Shown here: in pieces, positions 27,861 to 39,462 of the stretch
How positions within the stretch are numbered: the first letter of the stretch is position 1
Layout: every line of letters begins with the position of its first letter
Assembly (NCBI RefSeq): GCF_900105415.1
Contig: NZ_FNSM01000001.1
Coordinates: 3,324,501-3,388,500, forward strand
Direction of reading: 5' to 3'
Source: Streptomyces sp. TLI_105
GTDB lineage: Bacteria > Actinomycetota > Actinomycetes > Streptomycetales > Streptomycetaceae
Length of the DNA: 64,000 nucleotides
Translations under genes and position numbers: made by a program
The notes under the pieces: model-generated
Seen by the model: the letters and a program-made list of their open reading frames with translations, nothing else
What the model was told of the DNA's origin: nothing
Database searches by the model: none

Positions 27861-29102
27861 TCATCCCAGGCGCCGGGCCCGCTCCGTCAGATGCCGCCGC
27901 TCGGGCGCGCTCGTGGTGTGCCGGGCCGCCTCGCGGTAGGCGGCGGCCGCGCCCTCCTTCTCCCCGAGGAGTTCGAGGAGATGCGCGCGGGTCGCGAGGA
28001 GGCGGTGGTTCCGGGCGAGCAGCCGGTCCGCCGCGAGGCCGTCGAGGAGGTCCAGGCCGGCCCGCGGGCCGTGGACCATGGCGACGGCGACCGCGCGGTT
28101 GAGGGTGACCATCGGGTTCGGCCCGGTGCGCTCCAGGAGCTCGTACAGGGCGAGGATCTGCGGCCAGTCCGTGGCCTCCGCGGACGGGGCCTCGTCGTGC
28201 ACGGCCGCGATCGCCGCCTGGAGCTGGTACGGGCCGACCCGGCCCCGCGGCAGGGTGCGGCCGAGCAGCTCCGCGCCCTCGGCGATCAGCCCGGCGTCCC
28301 AGCTCCCCCGGTCCTGCTCCGCGAGCGGTACGAGTTCCCCGTGCGGGCCCGTGCGGGCCGGGCGGCGGGCGTCGGTGAGCAGCATCAGCGCGAGCAGGCC
28401 CGCCGTCTCGGCGTCGTCGGGGACGAGCCGGTGCAGCATCCGGGTCAGCCGGATCGCCTCCGTGGACAGCTCGGGCGCGGTGAGCGCGTCGCCGCCGCTG
28501 GCCGTGTAGCCCTCGTTGAAGACCAGGTAGAGCACGTGCCGCACCTCGGCGAGACGGGCGGTGCGGTCCTCGCCCTCGGGCAGTGCGAGCGACCAGCCGC
28601 CGGCCCTGATCGTCTGCTTGGCCCGGCTGATCCGCTGCGCCATGGTCGACTCGGGCACGAGGAAGGCGGCGGCGATCTGCGCGGTGGTGAGGCCTCCGAC
28701 GGCCCGCAGGGTGAGCGCGATCCGGCTGGGCGGCGACAGGTCCGGGTGGCAGCAGAGGAAGAGCAGGGACAGGGAGTCGTCCCGGTCGGTGTCCGGGGCG
28801 TCGTCGGCGGCGCGCGCGAGGAGCTCGGAGTCCGGAGTGGCGAGCGCGACGGCGTCCTCCCGGCGCCGGCGGGCGGCCTCGGCGCGCACCAGGTCGACGA
28901 ACCTGCGGGTGGCGACGGTCAGCAGCCAGCCGCGCGGGTGCTCGGGCACCCCGTCCTCGGGCCACTGCCGCGCGGCCGCGATCAGGGCCTCCTGGACGGC
29001 GTCCTCGCAGAGGTCGAAGGTGCCGTGGCGGCGGACGAGCGCGCCGAGGACCTGCGGCGCGTGGGTGCGCAGCAGGTCCTCGATCTCGTGCGTGCCGGTC
29101 AC
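27861..29102 (-). CDS. ECF RNA polymerase sigma factor, ECF42-like, with C-terminal TPR-like domain
   Basis: The N-terminal half (about 1-170) has sigma2 (DLCEDAVQEALIAAARQWP, PRGWLLTVATRRFVDLVR) and sigma4 (LRAVGGLTTAQIAAAFLV, STMAQRISRAKQTI). The C-terminal 240 residues are helical, with LYLVFNEGYTASGG and LNRAVAVAMVHGP, the extension typical of ECF42 sigma factors, which lack a classic anti-sigma factor. The GTG start overlaps the stop of the DGPF gene by 4 nt (GTGA), so they form one operon; ECF42 sigma factors are usually next to DGPF genes. Confidence 0.92.
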   Translation of the reverse strand: MTGTHEIEDLLRTHAPQVLGALVRRHGTFDLCEDAVQEALIAAARQWPEDGVPEHPRGWLLTVATRRFVDLVRAEAARRRREDAVALATPDSELLARAADDAPDTDRDDSLSLLFLCCHPDLSPPSRIALTLRAVGGLTTAQIAAAFLVPESTMAQRISRAKQTIRAGGWSLALPEGEDRTARLAEVRHVLYLVFNEGYTASGGDALTAPELSTEAIRLTRMLHRLVPDDAETAGLLALMLLTDARRPARTGPHGELVPLAEQDRGSWDAGLIAEGAELLGRTLPRGRVGPYQLQAAIAAVHDEAPSAEATDWPQILALYELLERTGPNPMVTLNRAVAVAMVHGPRAGLDLLDGLAADRLLARNHRLLATRAHLLELLGEKEGAAAAYREAARHTTSAPERRHLTERARRLG

Positions 29103-29461
29103 ACGTCCGCCGCGGACTCGTGCAGGACCGGCCACAGCTCGACGGGGTCGACGTCCGCGAAGGGCATGTCGGCGGCGATCTCCTGGGCCCGCTCCAGGCT
29201 GTCGCAGTCCAGCAGGTAGAAGCTGGCGAGGTACTCCTTGGTCTCCAGGTACGGGCCGTCGGTGACCGCGGGGGCCCCGCCCTCGCGTCGGACGAGCTGG
29301 GCGGCGGCCGCGTCGGCGAGGCCGTACGCGCCGATCAGCTCGCCGCTCTCCCGGTACCTGCGGTTGAAGGCCTCCTGCCGGGCGATCGCCTCGGGCCAGG
29401 CCTCGGCCGGGAAGGAGTCCCACTTGGCCTGGTTGCCGTAGATCATCGCGACGTACTTCAT
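29099..29461 (-). CDS. YCII-related DGPF-domain protein
   Basis: This is a small soluble protein of 120 residues of the YCII/DGPF family. The diagnostic DGPYLETKEYLASFYLLD (DGPF-type motif) is near residue 68-85; the start MKYVAMIYGNQAKWDS is typical. The family's role is not settled: it is found with ECF42 sigma factors and may act as a ligand sensor or enzyme. It is upstream of, and coupled to, the sigma gene. Confidence 0.88.
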   Translation of the reverse strand: MKYVAMIYGNQAKWDSFPAEAWPEAIARQEAFNRRYRESGELIGAYGLADAAAAQLVRREGGAPAVTDGPYLETKEYLASFYLLDCDSLERAQEIAADMPFADVDPVELWPVLHESAADV

Positions 29462-29659
29462 CTCGGGTGTCCTCCCCGTCCCGCCCGCCCCGGTGGCGCG
29501 CTGTCACCCTTCGGTCGTTGCCAGGATCGCGCTCTCGACATCCGGCCGCACCATTTCCAAGATCTTTTTCCGGAGATCTTTCCGAGGGTGCCGTCGAGGC
29601 ACAACCCCGCCGCTCGTACGTCCGTCTTCCCGTGGACTGATGAGCGAAGGGGCCACGCC

Positions 29660-31633
29660 TTGCACACTCCACCCCGTCGGCGGACGGTTCTCGCCGCCGC
29701 CCTCGCGGTCACCGCGGCCGCCGCCGGGTGTTCCGTACCGGAGCCGCGCCGGACCGCTCCGACGGCCGATCCCGCGCCGGGCAGGCCGATCGCCTCCGCC
29801 GGGGCCCGGCGGCCGCTGCTCATGCAGTTCTCCGCGCACCCGGACGACGACCTGTACTTCATGAACCCGGACACGCAGCGGCTGCTCGACGCGGGCGTCC
29901 CGCTCGTCTCCGTGTACGTGACGGCCGGCGAGCACACCGGCCGGAACCGGATCGCGGGGATGCCGGAGAGTCCCCCGGACCGGGCGGCCTACTCCTCCGC
30001 CCGCCACCAGGGCCTGCGCCAGTCGTACGCGGTGGCGCTCGGCCTCCCGGCGTTCACGCCGTGGCGCCGGGAGGTGCTGACGCTCCCCGGCGGCCGGCGG
30101 GCCGAGGCCGACACCCTCGCGCACGGCTCCCGCAGGGTCGAACTGGTCTTCCTCAACCTGCCGATGCACACCAGCCGCCGCTACATGGCCGTGCCCTCGC
30201 TCTGGCAGGACCGGGCCCTGGAGCTGCGCACCCACCTGTCGGCCGGCTCCCCCGTCACCCGTGCCGACACCTACGACTACGACCAGCTGGTCGACGTCCT
30301 GGTCGGCCTGCTCCGCCGCCACCGGCCCACGGTCGTGCACACCCTGGACCCGGACCCCGACATCCAGCACAGCGACGAGGCGACCCGGCAGCGGGACTCC
30401 GAGCAGCCGGGGTACGCCGACCACGGGGACCACACGGCGGTCGCCTCCTTCACCTGGGCCGCGCTGTGCCGCTGGGTCACGGACGCGGTCCGGGACGGCG
30501 AGCCGATCCCGGCCTTCACCACCACCGCCTTCCGCGGCTACTACAACCGCCACTGGCCCAAGAACCTCCCGCCCGCCGTCCTGGCGGAGAAGGCCGCCCG
30601 GCTCGTCCCGTACGGCGGCGCCCCGTCCTGGCCGTGCGGGAACCCCTCCGGCTGCGGCGACTACGGCGTCGGCGGCGACCGGCCGCTGACCAACCGCAAG
30701 GGCTGGGTGCGCTCCACGCACCACCGCTGGCCGGGCGCGGGCCCGGCCCTCGCCGAGGAACCGGACGGCCGGCTCACGGCGTACGGAGTGCTGGGGCTGC
30801 GTGCGGTCCGCTGGCGGGAGTCCGCGCCCGGCGTCTGGGGCGAGCCGGTCGACCTGGGCGGTGGCCCGCTCGCGCCCGCGCTCGGCTCCGCGGTGCTCGG
30901 CGACGGCCGGGTGCTGCTCCTCGGGGTGCGGTTCGCCGCGCTCGACGGCCACGGCGGGGCCAACCGGCGCGAGGTGGTGCTCCTGGAGCAGCGCTCCCCC
31001 GGCGACGCCTTCCTGGCCTGGCGGGGCCTGGGGAACCCGGAGCGCTCGGACGACCGGGGCCGCAGGATCGGCGCCCCGGTGGCGCTCGCGGCCCCCGACG
31101 GCCGGGTCCACCTCTTCGTACGGAACGCGGACAAGGGCGTCTCGACGCGGGTCCGGGCGGCGGACGGCTCCTGGTCCCCGTGGCGGCCGCTCCCGGGTGA
31201 CGTGGAGGTCCAGGACGGTCTGGCCGTCTCGGCGGACGCGGCCGGCCGGGTGCATGTGTACGCGGCGGGCCGGGACGCCGTACGGCACTGGGTGGACGGA
31301 GTCCTCCAGCGGGCCGCGCTGCCGCTCTCCGGGGCCACGGTGGCGAGCGCGGACGGCGAGCTGTACCACCGGGCGCCGGCGTCCGCGCGGCTCACCGGCC
31401 CGGGCGGCGACGCCGGCCTCGACGGGTACGGGGGCGTGGTCGCCGCGCGGTCGGCGGCGCTCGGGACCGTGCTGCTCGGCACGGACGGGAAGGGGCGGGT
31501 GGCGCTCAGAGCCGGCGGCCGGCTTCGCACACGGAAGGAGACGGCCGTCTCGACCGCGCTCCACCTGGGCCCCCGCGGGGCGACCGTGGTGGGGCTGGGC
31601 GCGGACGGCCACCCGTGGAGCTGGCGGCCGTAG
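29660..31633 (+). CDS. Secreted PIG-L family deacetylase-like lipoprotein with C-terminal propeller-like region
   Basis: The signal region has twin/triple Arg ([14 protein letters not shown]) and a lipobox ending in Cys24 (AAAAGC), suggesting a Tat-exported lipoprotein. Residues 50-330 are a PIG-L (LmbE-like) N-acetylglucosaminyl deacetylase domain: the metal motif AHPDDD at 59-64 and a second motif [13 protein letters not shown]. Residues 370-657 contain repeated GRVxLLG / [24 protein letters not shown] blades resembling a sialidase-like beta-propeller. I chose the TTG at 29660 because GAAGGGG lies upstream and the signal peptide begins right after; no ATG or GTG fits. It is divergent from the DGPF gene. 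Confidence 0.85.
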   Translation: MHTPPRRRTVLAAALAVTAAAAGCSVPEPRRTAPTADPAPGRPIASAGARRPLLMQFSAHPDDDLYFMNPDTQRLLDAGVPLVSVYVTAGEHTGRNRIAGMPESPPDRAAYSSARHQGLRQSYAVALGLPAFTPWRREVLTLPGGRRAEADTLAHGSRRVELVFLNLPMHTSRRYMAVPSLWQDRALELRTHLSAGSPVTRADTYDYDQLVDVLVGLLRRHRPTVVHTLDPDPDIQHSDEATRQRDSEQPGYADHGDHTAVASFTWAALCRWVTDAVRDGEPIPAFTTTAFRGYYNRHWPKNLPPAVLAEKAARLVPYGGAPSWPCGNPSGCGDYGVGGDRPLTNRKGWVRSTHHRWPGAGPALAEEPDGRLTAYGVLGLRAVRWRESAPGVWGEPVDLGGGPLAPALGSAVLGDGRVLLLGVRFAALDGHGGANRREVVLLEQRSPGDAFLAWRGLGNPERSDDRGRRIGAPVALAAPDGRVHLFVRNADKGVSTRVRAADGSWSPWRPLPGDVEVQDGLAVSADAAGRVHVYAAGRDAVRHWVDGVLQRAALPLSGATVASADGELYHRAPASARLTGPGGDAGLDGYGGVVAARSAALGTVLLGTDGKGRVALRAGGRLRTRKETAVSTALHLGPRGATVVGLGADGHPWSWRP

Positions 31634-31651
31634 GCCCTCCGGACATGCGAG

Positions 31652-31681
31652 AAGGCCCCGCACCTCTCGGTGCGGGGCCTT
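31652..31681. terminator. Bidirectional terminator between the PIG-L gene and tuf
   Basis: The arms aaggccccgcac and gtgcggggcctt make a perfect 12-bp stem with a CTCTCG loop, in the gap between two convergent genes. Confidence 0.8.
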
Positions 31682-31727
31682 CCCTCACTGCTCAGCAGCT
31701 CTTACGAGCTACCAGGTCGGTTCAAGA

Positions 31728-32921
<1,194 letters not shown>

Positions 32922-32987
32922 GGGGGTCCTCCTGGAGTGGTTCTGAACGCCTTGCTTCATCGGCGCCAGGTGATCTTTGCTGGGATG

Positions 32988-33041
32988 CCAGTAACCGGGG
33001 CCCGATACCTCGGGTTTCGGGGGCCGGGCCCCGGTGACTGG
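32988..33041 (-). promoter_or_regulatory. Large hairpin in the fusA-tuf gap
   Basis: The arms ccagtaaccggggcccg (32988-33004) and cgggccccggtgactgg (33025-33041) pair at 16 of 17 positions around a 20-nt loop. It begins 31 nt after the fusA stop and lies about 65 nt before tuf. In streptomycetes tuf1 is known to be expressed both from the str operon and from a tuf-specific promoter, so this could be a terminator of the long transcript or a leader attenuator. Confidence 0.65.
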
Positions 33042-33071
33042 TGTCAAGCCTAAAGCGTGAACCCGGGAGAG

Positions 33072-35198
<2,127 letters not shown>

Positions 35199-35237
35199 AT
35201 CGGCTCAGTCTTCTCTCGGTCTCGATGTGGGTTGCGA

Positions 35238-35708
35238 CTACCAGCGGTAGTGCGCGAAGGCCTTGTTGGACTCGGCCATCTTGTGCGTGTCCTCACGCTT
35301 CTTGACGGCCGCACCGAGGCCGTTCGAGGCGTCGAGGAGCTCGTTCATGAGGCGCTCGGTCATGGTCTTCTCGCGACGGGCGCGGGAGTAACCGACGAGC
35401 CAGCGGAGGGCCAGCGTGGACGCGCGGCCCGGCTTGACCTCGATCGGCACCTGGTAGGTGGCGCCACCGACACGGCGGGACTTGACCTCGAGGGCCGGCT
35501 TGACGTTCTCGAGAGCGCGCTTCAGCGTGATGACCGGGTCCTGGCCGGTCTTCTCACGAAGACCCTCCATGGCGCCGTACACGATGCGCTCGGCGGTGGA
35601 ACGCTTGCCGTCCAGCAGGATCTTGTTGATCAGCGAGGTGACAAGAGGAGAGCTGTAGACCGGGTCGATGATGACCGGGCGCTTCGGGGCGGGGCCCTTA
35701 CGAGGCAT
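35238..35708 (-). CDS. rpsG: 30S ribosomal protein uS7
   Basis: This is ribosomal protein S7, the primary head assembly protein. The 156-residue protein has [40 protein letters not shown] and [19 protein letters not shown]. It starts 2 nt after rpsL. Confidence 0.98.
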   Translation of the reverse strand: MPRKGPAPKRPVIIDPVYSSPLVTSLINKILLDGKRSTAERIVYGAMEGLREKTGQDPVITLKRALENVKPALEVKSRRVGGATYQVPIEVKPGRASTLALRWLVGYSRARREKTMTERLMNELLDASNGLGAAVKKREDTHKMAESNKAFAHYRW

Positions 35709-35710
35709 TC

Positions 35711-36082
35711 TTACTTCTCCTTCTTGGCGCCGTAGCGGCTGCGAGCCTGCTTACGGTTCTTGACGCCCTGCGTGTCGAGGGAACCGCGGATGATCTTGTA
35801 ACGAACACCCGGCAGGTCCTTCACACGGCCACCGCGCACGAGCACGATGGAGTGCTCCTGCAGGTTGTGACCCTCACCCGGGATGTAGGCCGTGACCTCG
35901 ATGCCGGAGGTCAGACGCACACGCGCGACCTTACGGAGGGCCGAGTTCGGCTTCTTCGGGGTGGTCGTGAACACACGCGTGCAGACGCCGCGACGCTGAG
36001 GGGAACCCTCGAGTGCGGGCGTCTTGTTCTTCTCGACCTTGTCCTGCCGGCCCTTACGGACCAGCTGCTGGATCGTAGGCAC
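35711..36082 (-). CDS. rpsL: 30S ribosomal protein uS12
   Basis: This is ribosomal protein S12 at the decoding centre. The 123-residue protein has [38 protein letters not shown] and [19 protein letters not shown]. Lys43 and Lys88, the usual sites of streptomycin-resistance mutations, are both wild type. GTG start preceded by GGAGAAG. Confidence 0.98.
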   Translation of the reverse strand: MPTIQQLVRKGRQDKVEKNKTPALEGSPQRRGVCTRVFTTTPKKPNSALRKVARVRLTSGIEVTAYIPGEGHNLQEHSIVLVRGGRVKDLPGVRYKIIRGSLDTQGVKNRKQARSRYGAKKEK

Positions 36083-36132
36083 TACTTCTCCGGTTTCTGT
36101 GTGCCGTCGGTAAAACTAACCTGGAACATTCA

Positions 36133-36157
36133 CCGACCCACGCGGTCGGGTGTGTCG
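36133..36157 (-). promoter_or_regulatory. 25-nt leader element shared with rpsJ, copy at rpsL
   Basis: On the minus strand this reads CGACACACCC followed by GACCGCGTGGGTCGG, one base different from the rpsJ copy. It lies 51 nt before the rpsL start and, given the promoter predicted at 36276-36304, inside the transcribed leader. Confidence 0.6.
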
Positions 36158-36275
36158 AATCTCGCGGACCTCCGCACGAGGCGGAAAAGGCGCGGATCAC
36201 GGTGGCCGGTATATGACTCGCCGTGCGGTTGAGGACACGCACGGGAGCCCAGGCACACCCCAGGCACAAGGCTTG

Positions 36276-36304
36276 AGCGTACCTATCGCACGGACTCCGG
36301 TCAA
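36276..36304 (-). promoter_or_regulatory. Candidate str operon promoter
   Basis: On the minus strand TTGACC (36299-36304) is followed after 17 bases by TACGCT (36276-36281), a good housekeeping-type pair. The start would be near 36269 and the leader about 190 nt. Confidence 0.5.
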
Positions 36305-36386
36305 AACAAATGCGCACGCACACGGGGCCCCGGCCGGGGGCGGGCCCAAATCGTTCCTGCACGGCGACCCGGACCGGGCCCGGGAA

Positions 36387-36526
36387 GCTCCGGCCCACAG
36401 GCCCGGGCCGGGTCCGGCCACCCCGGGGCGCAGGCTCGGGCGAGGTCCGGAGCCGCCCCGGGACACGGGCTCGGACGAGGTCCGGGACGCTCCGGCACAG
36501 AGGCCCGGACCGGGTCCGGGACACCA
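36387..36526. repeat. Degenerate GC-rich direct repeats
   Basis: A block around 36387-36424 (gctccggcccacaggcccgg, then gccgggtccgg) recurs with changes about 102 bases later at 36489-36526 (gctccggcacagaggcccgg, then accgggtccgg). A shorter unit gctcgggcgaggtccgg recurs 36 bases later as gctcggacgaggtccgg. Confidence 0.5.
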
Positions 36527-36580
36527 CGGCCTGCGGACCCGGCCTCGCGCCGGAGCGGCCCCGGAGCGGCCCGGCGCCGG

Positions 36581-37030
36581 TCAGTCCCGGGCGGTGCGGC
36601 GGGGCTCGGGGGCCTCGCCGGCGTCCGCCGTGTCGGTGTCGGGCTCCAGGAACTGGTTGACGACCTTGACGAAGACGCCCATGCGCTCGTCGGGGACCCC
36701 CAGCCAGCGGGCGAAGTCCTCCATGGAGGGCTGCCAGTCGCTCGGCGGCAGCAGGTCCGCCGCCATGGGGAGCTCCTCGGGGGTCACGCGGCCGGACCGG
36801 ATGAGCATGTCGCGGACGGAGACGCCGAGCAGCGGGGCGATCCGGCGCATGGTCTCCAGGTCGGGCATGCTCTGCCGCTGCAGCAGACGCGTGACGGCGG
36901 CGCGGTGGACGCCGGCCTCGTCCGCGATCCGGGACTTGCCGCCCCCGCGCGGGCTGTCGATGTCGTAGCCGCGCCGTCTCATCAGGCCTTCCACCCAGCC
37001 TGCGAACTCGTCGAGCCCTTGAGTGCTCAT
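36581..37030 (-). CDS. XRE-family helix-turn-helix repressor, probable regulator of the tail cassette
   Basis: This 149-residue protein has an XRE-type HTH near residues 30-80: GGGKSRIADEAGVHRAAVTR, then LLQRQSMPDLETMRRIAPLL. The C-terminal half (WQPSMEDFARWLGVPDERMG) may be for dimerisation. GAGGAG lies 9-14 nt before the ATG. Inverted repeats lie over its probable promoter, so it is likely autoregulated and divergent from whiB. It is at the left edge of the cassette, the place of a phage-type repressor. Role by context only. Confidence 0.75.
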   Translation of the reverse strand: MSTQGLDEFAGWVEGLMRRRGYDIDSPRGGGKSRIADEAGVHRAAVTRLLQRQSMPDLETMRRIAPLLGVSVRDMLIRSGRVTPEELPMAADLLPPSDWQPSMEDFARWLGVPDERMGVFVKVVNQFLEPDTDTADAGEAPEPRRTARD

Positions 37031-37074
37031 GTGTACCGCTCCTCGCTCCCCACCCTCCGGATCCCATACCTTAG

Positions 37075-37180
37075 CGTGCTTGCGCGCACGGAATTACGTG
37101 CTTTCGGGCACGCAATCGTGTCGAATCGGTGAAGGACCGGTCAGGGGCCCTTCGATTTTTGTTGCGCGCTCGCACGCAAC
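37075..37180. promoter_or_regulatory. Cluster of operator-like inverted repeats between the XRE gene and whiB
   Basis: Three sites are seen. 37075-37090 is CGTGC-ttgcgc-GCACG and 37097-37112 is CGTGC-tttcgg-GCACG, two near-identical sites 22 bases apart, each followed by a G/C then AAT. 37161-37180 is GTTGCG...CGCAAC. The first site abuts TAAGGT (37068-37073, minus strand), a plausible -10 box for the XRE gene. The third lies between TTGCGC and TAACTC, a weak promoter for whiB. Confidence 0.55.
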
Positions 37181-37243
37181 GTGTAACTCTGGCTCGCCGC
37201 CGCACTCGTCGGCCCCCTGAGCCCCAGGCGCCCCACCGGCCCC

Positions 37244-37558
37244 ATGGACGGCCCCGGCGGGCCCCGGACCGTGGAGAACCCCTTGTTCCATCCCGACCCG
37301 TCCCCCTGGCAGGCCTCCGCCGCGTGCGCCGGCCTCTCCCCGTCCGTCGTCTTCGCCCGCCGCGCCAAGGAGGCCGCCCCCGCCCTGCGGGCCTGCGCCT
37401 CCTGCCCCGTGCGGAGCGAGTGCGAGACCGCGGTGGCCCCGGCCGAGAGCTACTTCGACGGCGTCTGCGCGGGCCGCCTCTGGCGCAACGGACGCCCGGC
37501 GGACGCCCGGCGCGTGGCGAAGGCGCTCGCCCCGACGGGGAGCGTCCGCCGTGGCTGA
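37244..37558 (+). CDS. WhiB-like iron-sulfur regulator
   Basis: This is a Wbl family protein of up to 104 residues. The four cluster-binding Cys are present: one in SAACAGLS, then CASC and SEC (C-x2-C-x5-C). The usual G[VI]WGG turn reads GVCAGRLWR, with Cys in place of Trp, and a short basic tail follows. Wbl proteins bind a [4Fe-4S] cluster and act with sigma factors; they also occur in actinophages. The start is uncertain: ATG 37244 (no ribosome-binding site), GTG 37271 or TTG 37283 (GGAGAA upstream). The stop overlaps the next gene by 8 nt. Confidence 0.8.
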   Translation: MDGPGGPRTVENPLFHPDPSPWQASAACAGLSPSVVFARRAKEAAPALRACASCPVRSECETAVAPAESYFDGVCAGRLWRNGRPADARRVAKALAPTGSVRRG

Positions 37559-38282
37559 CCGCACCGACACCGAGCCCGTGCTGCGGGACATCACGCTCTG
37601 GACCGCCTCCCTGGTACGGCAGTTCCCCGAGCTCGCCGAGGAGCTCGCGCCCGGCCGGCGCGGGCCCGCCCCCTCCCCCACCGGCCCCTCCCCCGCCGGT
37701 CGCGACGAGCTGATCCGCGAGGAGCGCCGGGAGGCGCTGCTGCTCGAACAGCGGCACGGGCTCGCCGTCCCCGGCCACGGGGCCGCCCCGATCCGGCTGC
37801 ACGTCTCCGACGCCATCCGTGACATCACCGACGGGGTGGTGGAACTGGAGGAGGCGGTCTGCGCCCGGCTCGCGCTGCCCCGCCCGCCCCGCGCCGGGGT
37901 GATCGACCGCCTGCGGCGCCTCGTGGCGCTGCTCGACCGGATCGCGGCCCACCCGGACCTGGCCCGGCACGTACGGGACGAGATCCGCAGGATGGCCCGG
38001 CGCTGCGCCCGGACGCTCGGCGACGCGGAGACGATCGTGCGGGTCTCGGGCCGCTGCCCCTGGTGCGACTCGGTGTCGCTGCGGGCGTTCCCGGACCGGC
38101 GCGCGGTGCTGTGCGTGAACCCGGCCTGCGTCTGCACCGACGAGGTGTGCGGCTGCCAGGACGACCCCGCCTACCGGCACCTGTGGCCGGAGGACCGGTG
38201 GGAGGAGCTCTCGGAGGCCTCGGGGACCCGCACCGAGGAGATCGAGGCCGCGATGGACGACCCGAAGGAGACCTCATGCTGA
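37551..38282 (+). CDS. Conserved hypothetical protein with C-terminal zinc-ribbon-like cysteines
   Basis: This 243-residue protein is of unknown function. It is helical and Arg/Leu-rich up to about residue 160. It then has a Cys cluster, CPWC...CVNPACVCTDEVCGC, that looks like a zinc ribbon, before an acidic tail. It starts with GTG inside the whiB end and its stop overlaps the next start (ATGCTGA), so three genes are translated in sequence. It is likely a DNA- or RNA-binding accessory regulator; that is inference. Confidence 0.65.
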   Translation: MADRTDTEPVLRDITLWTASLVRQFPELAEELAPGRRGPAPSPTGPSPAGRDELIREERREALLLEQRHGLAVPGHGAAPIRLHVSDAIRDITDGVVELEEAVCARLALPRPPRAGVIDRLRRLVALLDRIAAHPDLARHVRDEIRRMARRCARTLGDAETIVRVSGRCPWCDSVSLRAFPDRRAVLCVNPACVCTDEVCGCQDDPAYRHLWPEDRWEELSEASGTRTEEIEAAMDDPKETSC

Positions 38283-38479
38283 GCTCGCCCGCCCTGCCCA
38301 CGCTGGTCCCCGGCCCGCTGGCCGCCGAGGAGGCGGGGGTGGCGCCCGCGACGATCCGCAAGTGGGTCCAGCTCGGGCACCTGCGGGCCGCGGGCCGGGC
38401 CGGCCGGGCGCAGCTCTTCCGCCTGGAGGACGTCTTCGCGGCGGAGCGCCTGGCCCGCCGTCGGCCCCGCACCGCCTGA
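38276..38479 (+). CDS. Small winged helix-turn-helix (MerR/excisionase-like) protein
   Basis: This protein is 67 residues: LAAEEAGVAPATIRKWVQLG, then HLRAAGRAGRAQLFRLEDVF. That is the helix-turn-helix plus wing of MerR-like or excisionase-like proteins, with no effector domain. It is coupled to the previous gene. Small HTH proteins of this type activate or direct phage genes; here it may control the tail operon. Confidence 0.7.
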   Translation: MLSSPALPTLVPGPLAAEEAGVAPATIRKWVQLGHLRAAGRAGRAQLFRLEDVFAAERLARRRPRTA

Positions 38480-38505
38480 CCCCCGCACAAGAAGCGCACC
38501 GCCGA

Positions 38506-38542
38506 GAAGCGCCCCGCGTCCCTCCTGGACGCGGGGCGCTTC
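38506..38542. terminator. Bidirectional terminator between the HTH gene and the ATP-grasp gene
   Basis: The arms gaagcgccccgcgtcc and ggacgcggggcgcttc form a perfect 16-bp stem with a CTCCT loop, between two convergent genes. Confidence 0.85.
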
Positions 38543-38543
38543 G

Positions 38544-39368
38544 TCATGCCGCCAGGAAGCGGTGGAGGGAGTCGACGAGCGCGTCGGCGAAGCGCTCGCG
38601 CACCGGCTCGGGGACGCGGTCGAGGGAGAGGTACGGGTTGAGGTCCTCCAGCTCGACGAGGAGCAGCTCGCCGCCGGGGGCGCGGCAGGCGTCGACGCGC
38701 TGGATGCCGTGGTCGAGGGTGTTCCAGTCGACGAAGCGGCGGGCGAAGGCGAGGTCGTCGGGGGTCGGTTCGTACGGCTCCAGGACCCAGCGGCGCTCGG
38801 GGTCGGGGGCGTACAGGGCGTACTGGAAGAGGTCGTCGACGAAGTAGAAGGAGACCTCGTACCGGAAGTCGACGCGCGGCTGGACGAGGACCTCGCCGTA
38901 CGCGAGGCCGGCGAGCTCCTCGTACGGAAGGAAGCGCAGTCCTATGGAGTCGGCACCGGCCCTGGGCTTGACGGCGTACGCGGCGGCCTCGGGCAGGCGG
39001 TGGAGGTCCTCGGGGCGGTCGACGGTGGGGATGACGGGGTGTCCGGCGAGGGTCAGGTCGAGGAGGTACTGCTTGCCGGCCATGTCGCCGCGGCCGTGGA
39101 GGGGGTTGTAGACGCGGGTCCCGAGGGCGCGGGCGCGCTCGCGGAAGGCGTCGTACTCCTGCTGGTAGCCGAGGACGGGACCGCTGTTGCGGACGACGAC
39201 GGCGTCGAAGGCGTCCATGAGGGCGGCGGCGTCGAGCGGGTGACAGAGCGCCAGGCCGAATTCGCGGCGCAGCCGGGCGGTGAGGTGGATGTCCTCGTCG
39301 CAGTAGCGGCGGCCCCGGGCCGGATAGGCGAGGTCGGTGACGTAGAGCAGACGGGGGCGGTCGGACAC
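38544..39368 (-). CDS. ATP-grasp fold protein, substrate unknown
   Basis: This 274-residue protein shows an ATP-grasp layout: an N-terminal domain (RPRLLYVTDLAYPARGRRYC), a central lysine strand AYAVKPRAGADSIGLRF, the hinge EVLVQPRVDFRYEVSFYF and the metal-binding end GIQRVDACRAPGGELLLVEL followed by EDLNPYLSL, with Glu/Asn in the usual metal-binding place. Such enzymes join a carboxylate to an amine or thiol, or modify peptides. It lies on the minus strand between the regulators and the tail genes, so it may be a passenger gene. No partner peptide is seen. Confidence 0.7.
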   Translation of the reverse strand: MSDRPRLLYVTDLAYPARGRRYCDEDIHLTARLRREFGLALCHPLDAAALMDAFDAVVVRNSGPVLGYQQEYDAFRERARALGTRVYNPLHGRGDMAGKQYLLDLTLAGHPVIPTVDRPEDLHRLPEAAAYAVKPRAGADSIGLRFLPYEELAGLAYGEVLVQPRVDFRYEVSFYFVDDLFQYALYAPDPERRWVLEPYEPTPDDLAFARRFVDWNTLDHGIQRVDACRAPGGELLLVELEDLNPYLSLDRVPEPVRERFADALVDSLHRFLAA

Positions 39369-39462
39369 GGGGCGGCTCCTGGGTGGATCGGGGGCCGCCC
39401 AACCTAGCGGGACCCTCCGGACGGGCCCCGGGAAGGGGCGTCCGTACCTCGCCTCCGAACTA

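Larger units (their letters stand above)
36083..36580. promoter_or_regulatory. str operon leader, promoter and repeat-rich spacer
   Basis: This 498-base region upstream of rpsL separates the core str operon from the tail cassette. From left to right it holds the shared 25-nt leader element, a candidate promoter at 36276-36304 and a stretch of degenerate GC-rich repeats (36387-36526). No gene is supported. Confidence 0.6.
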
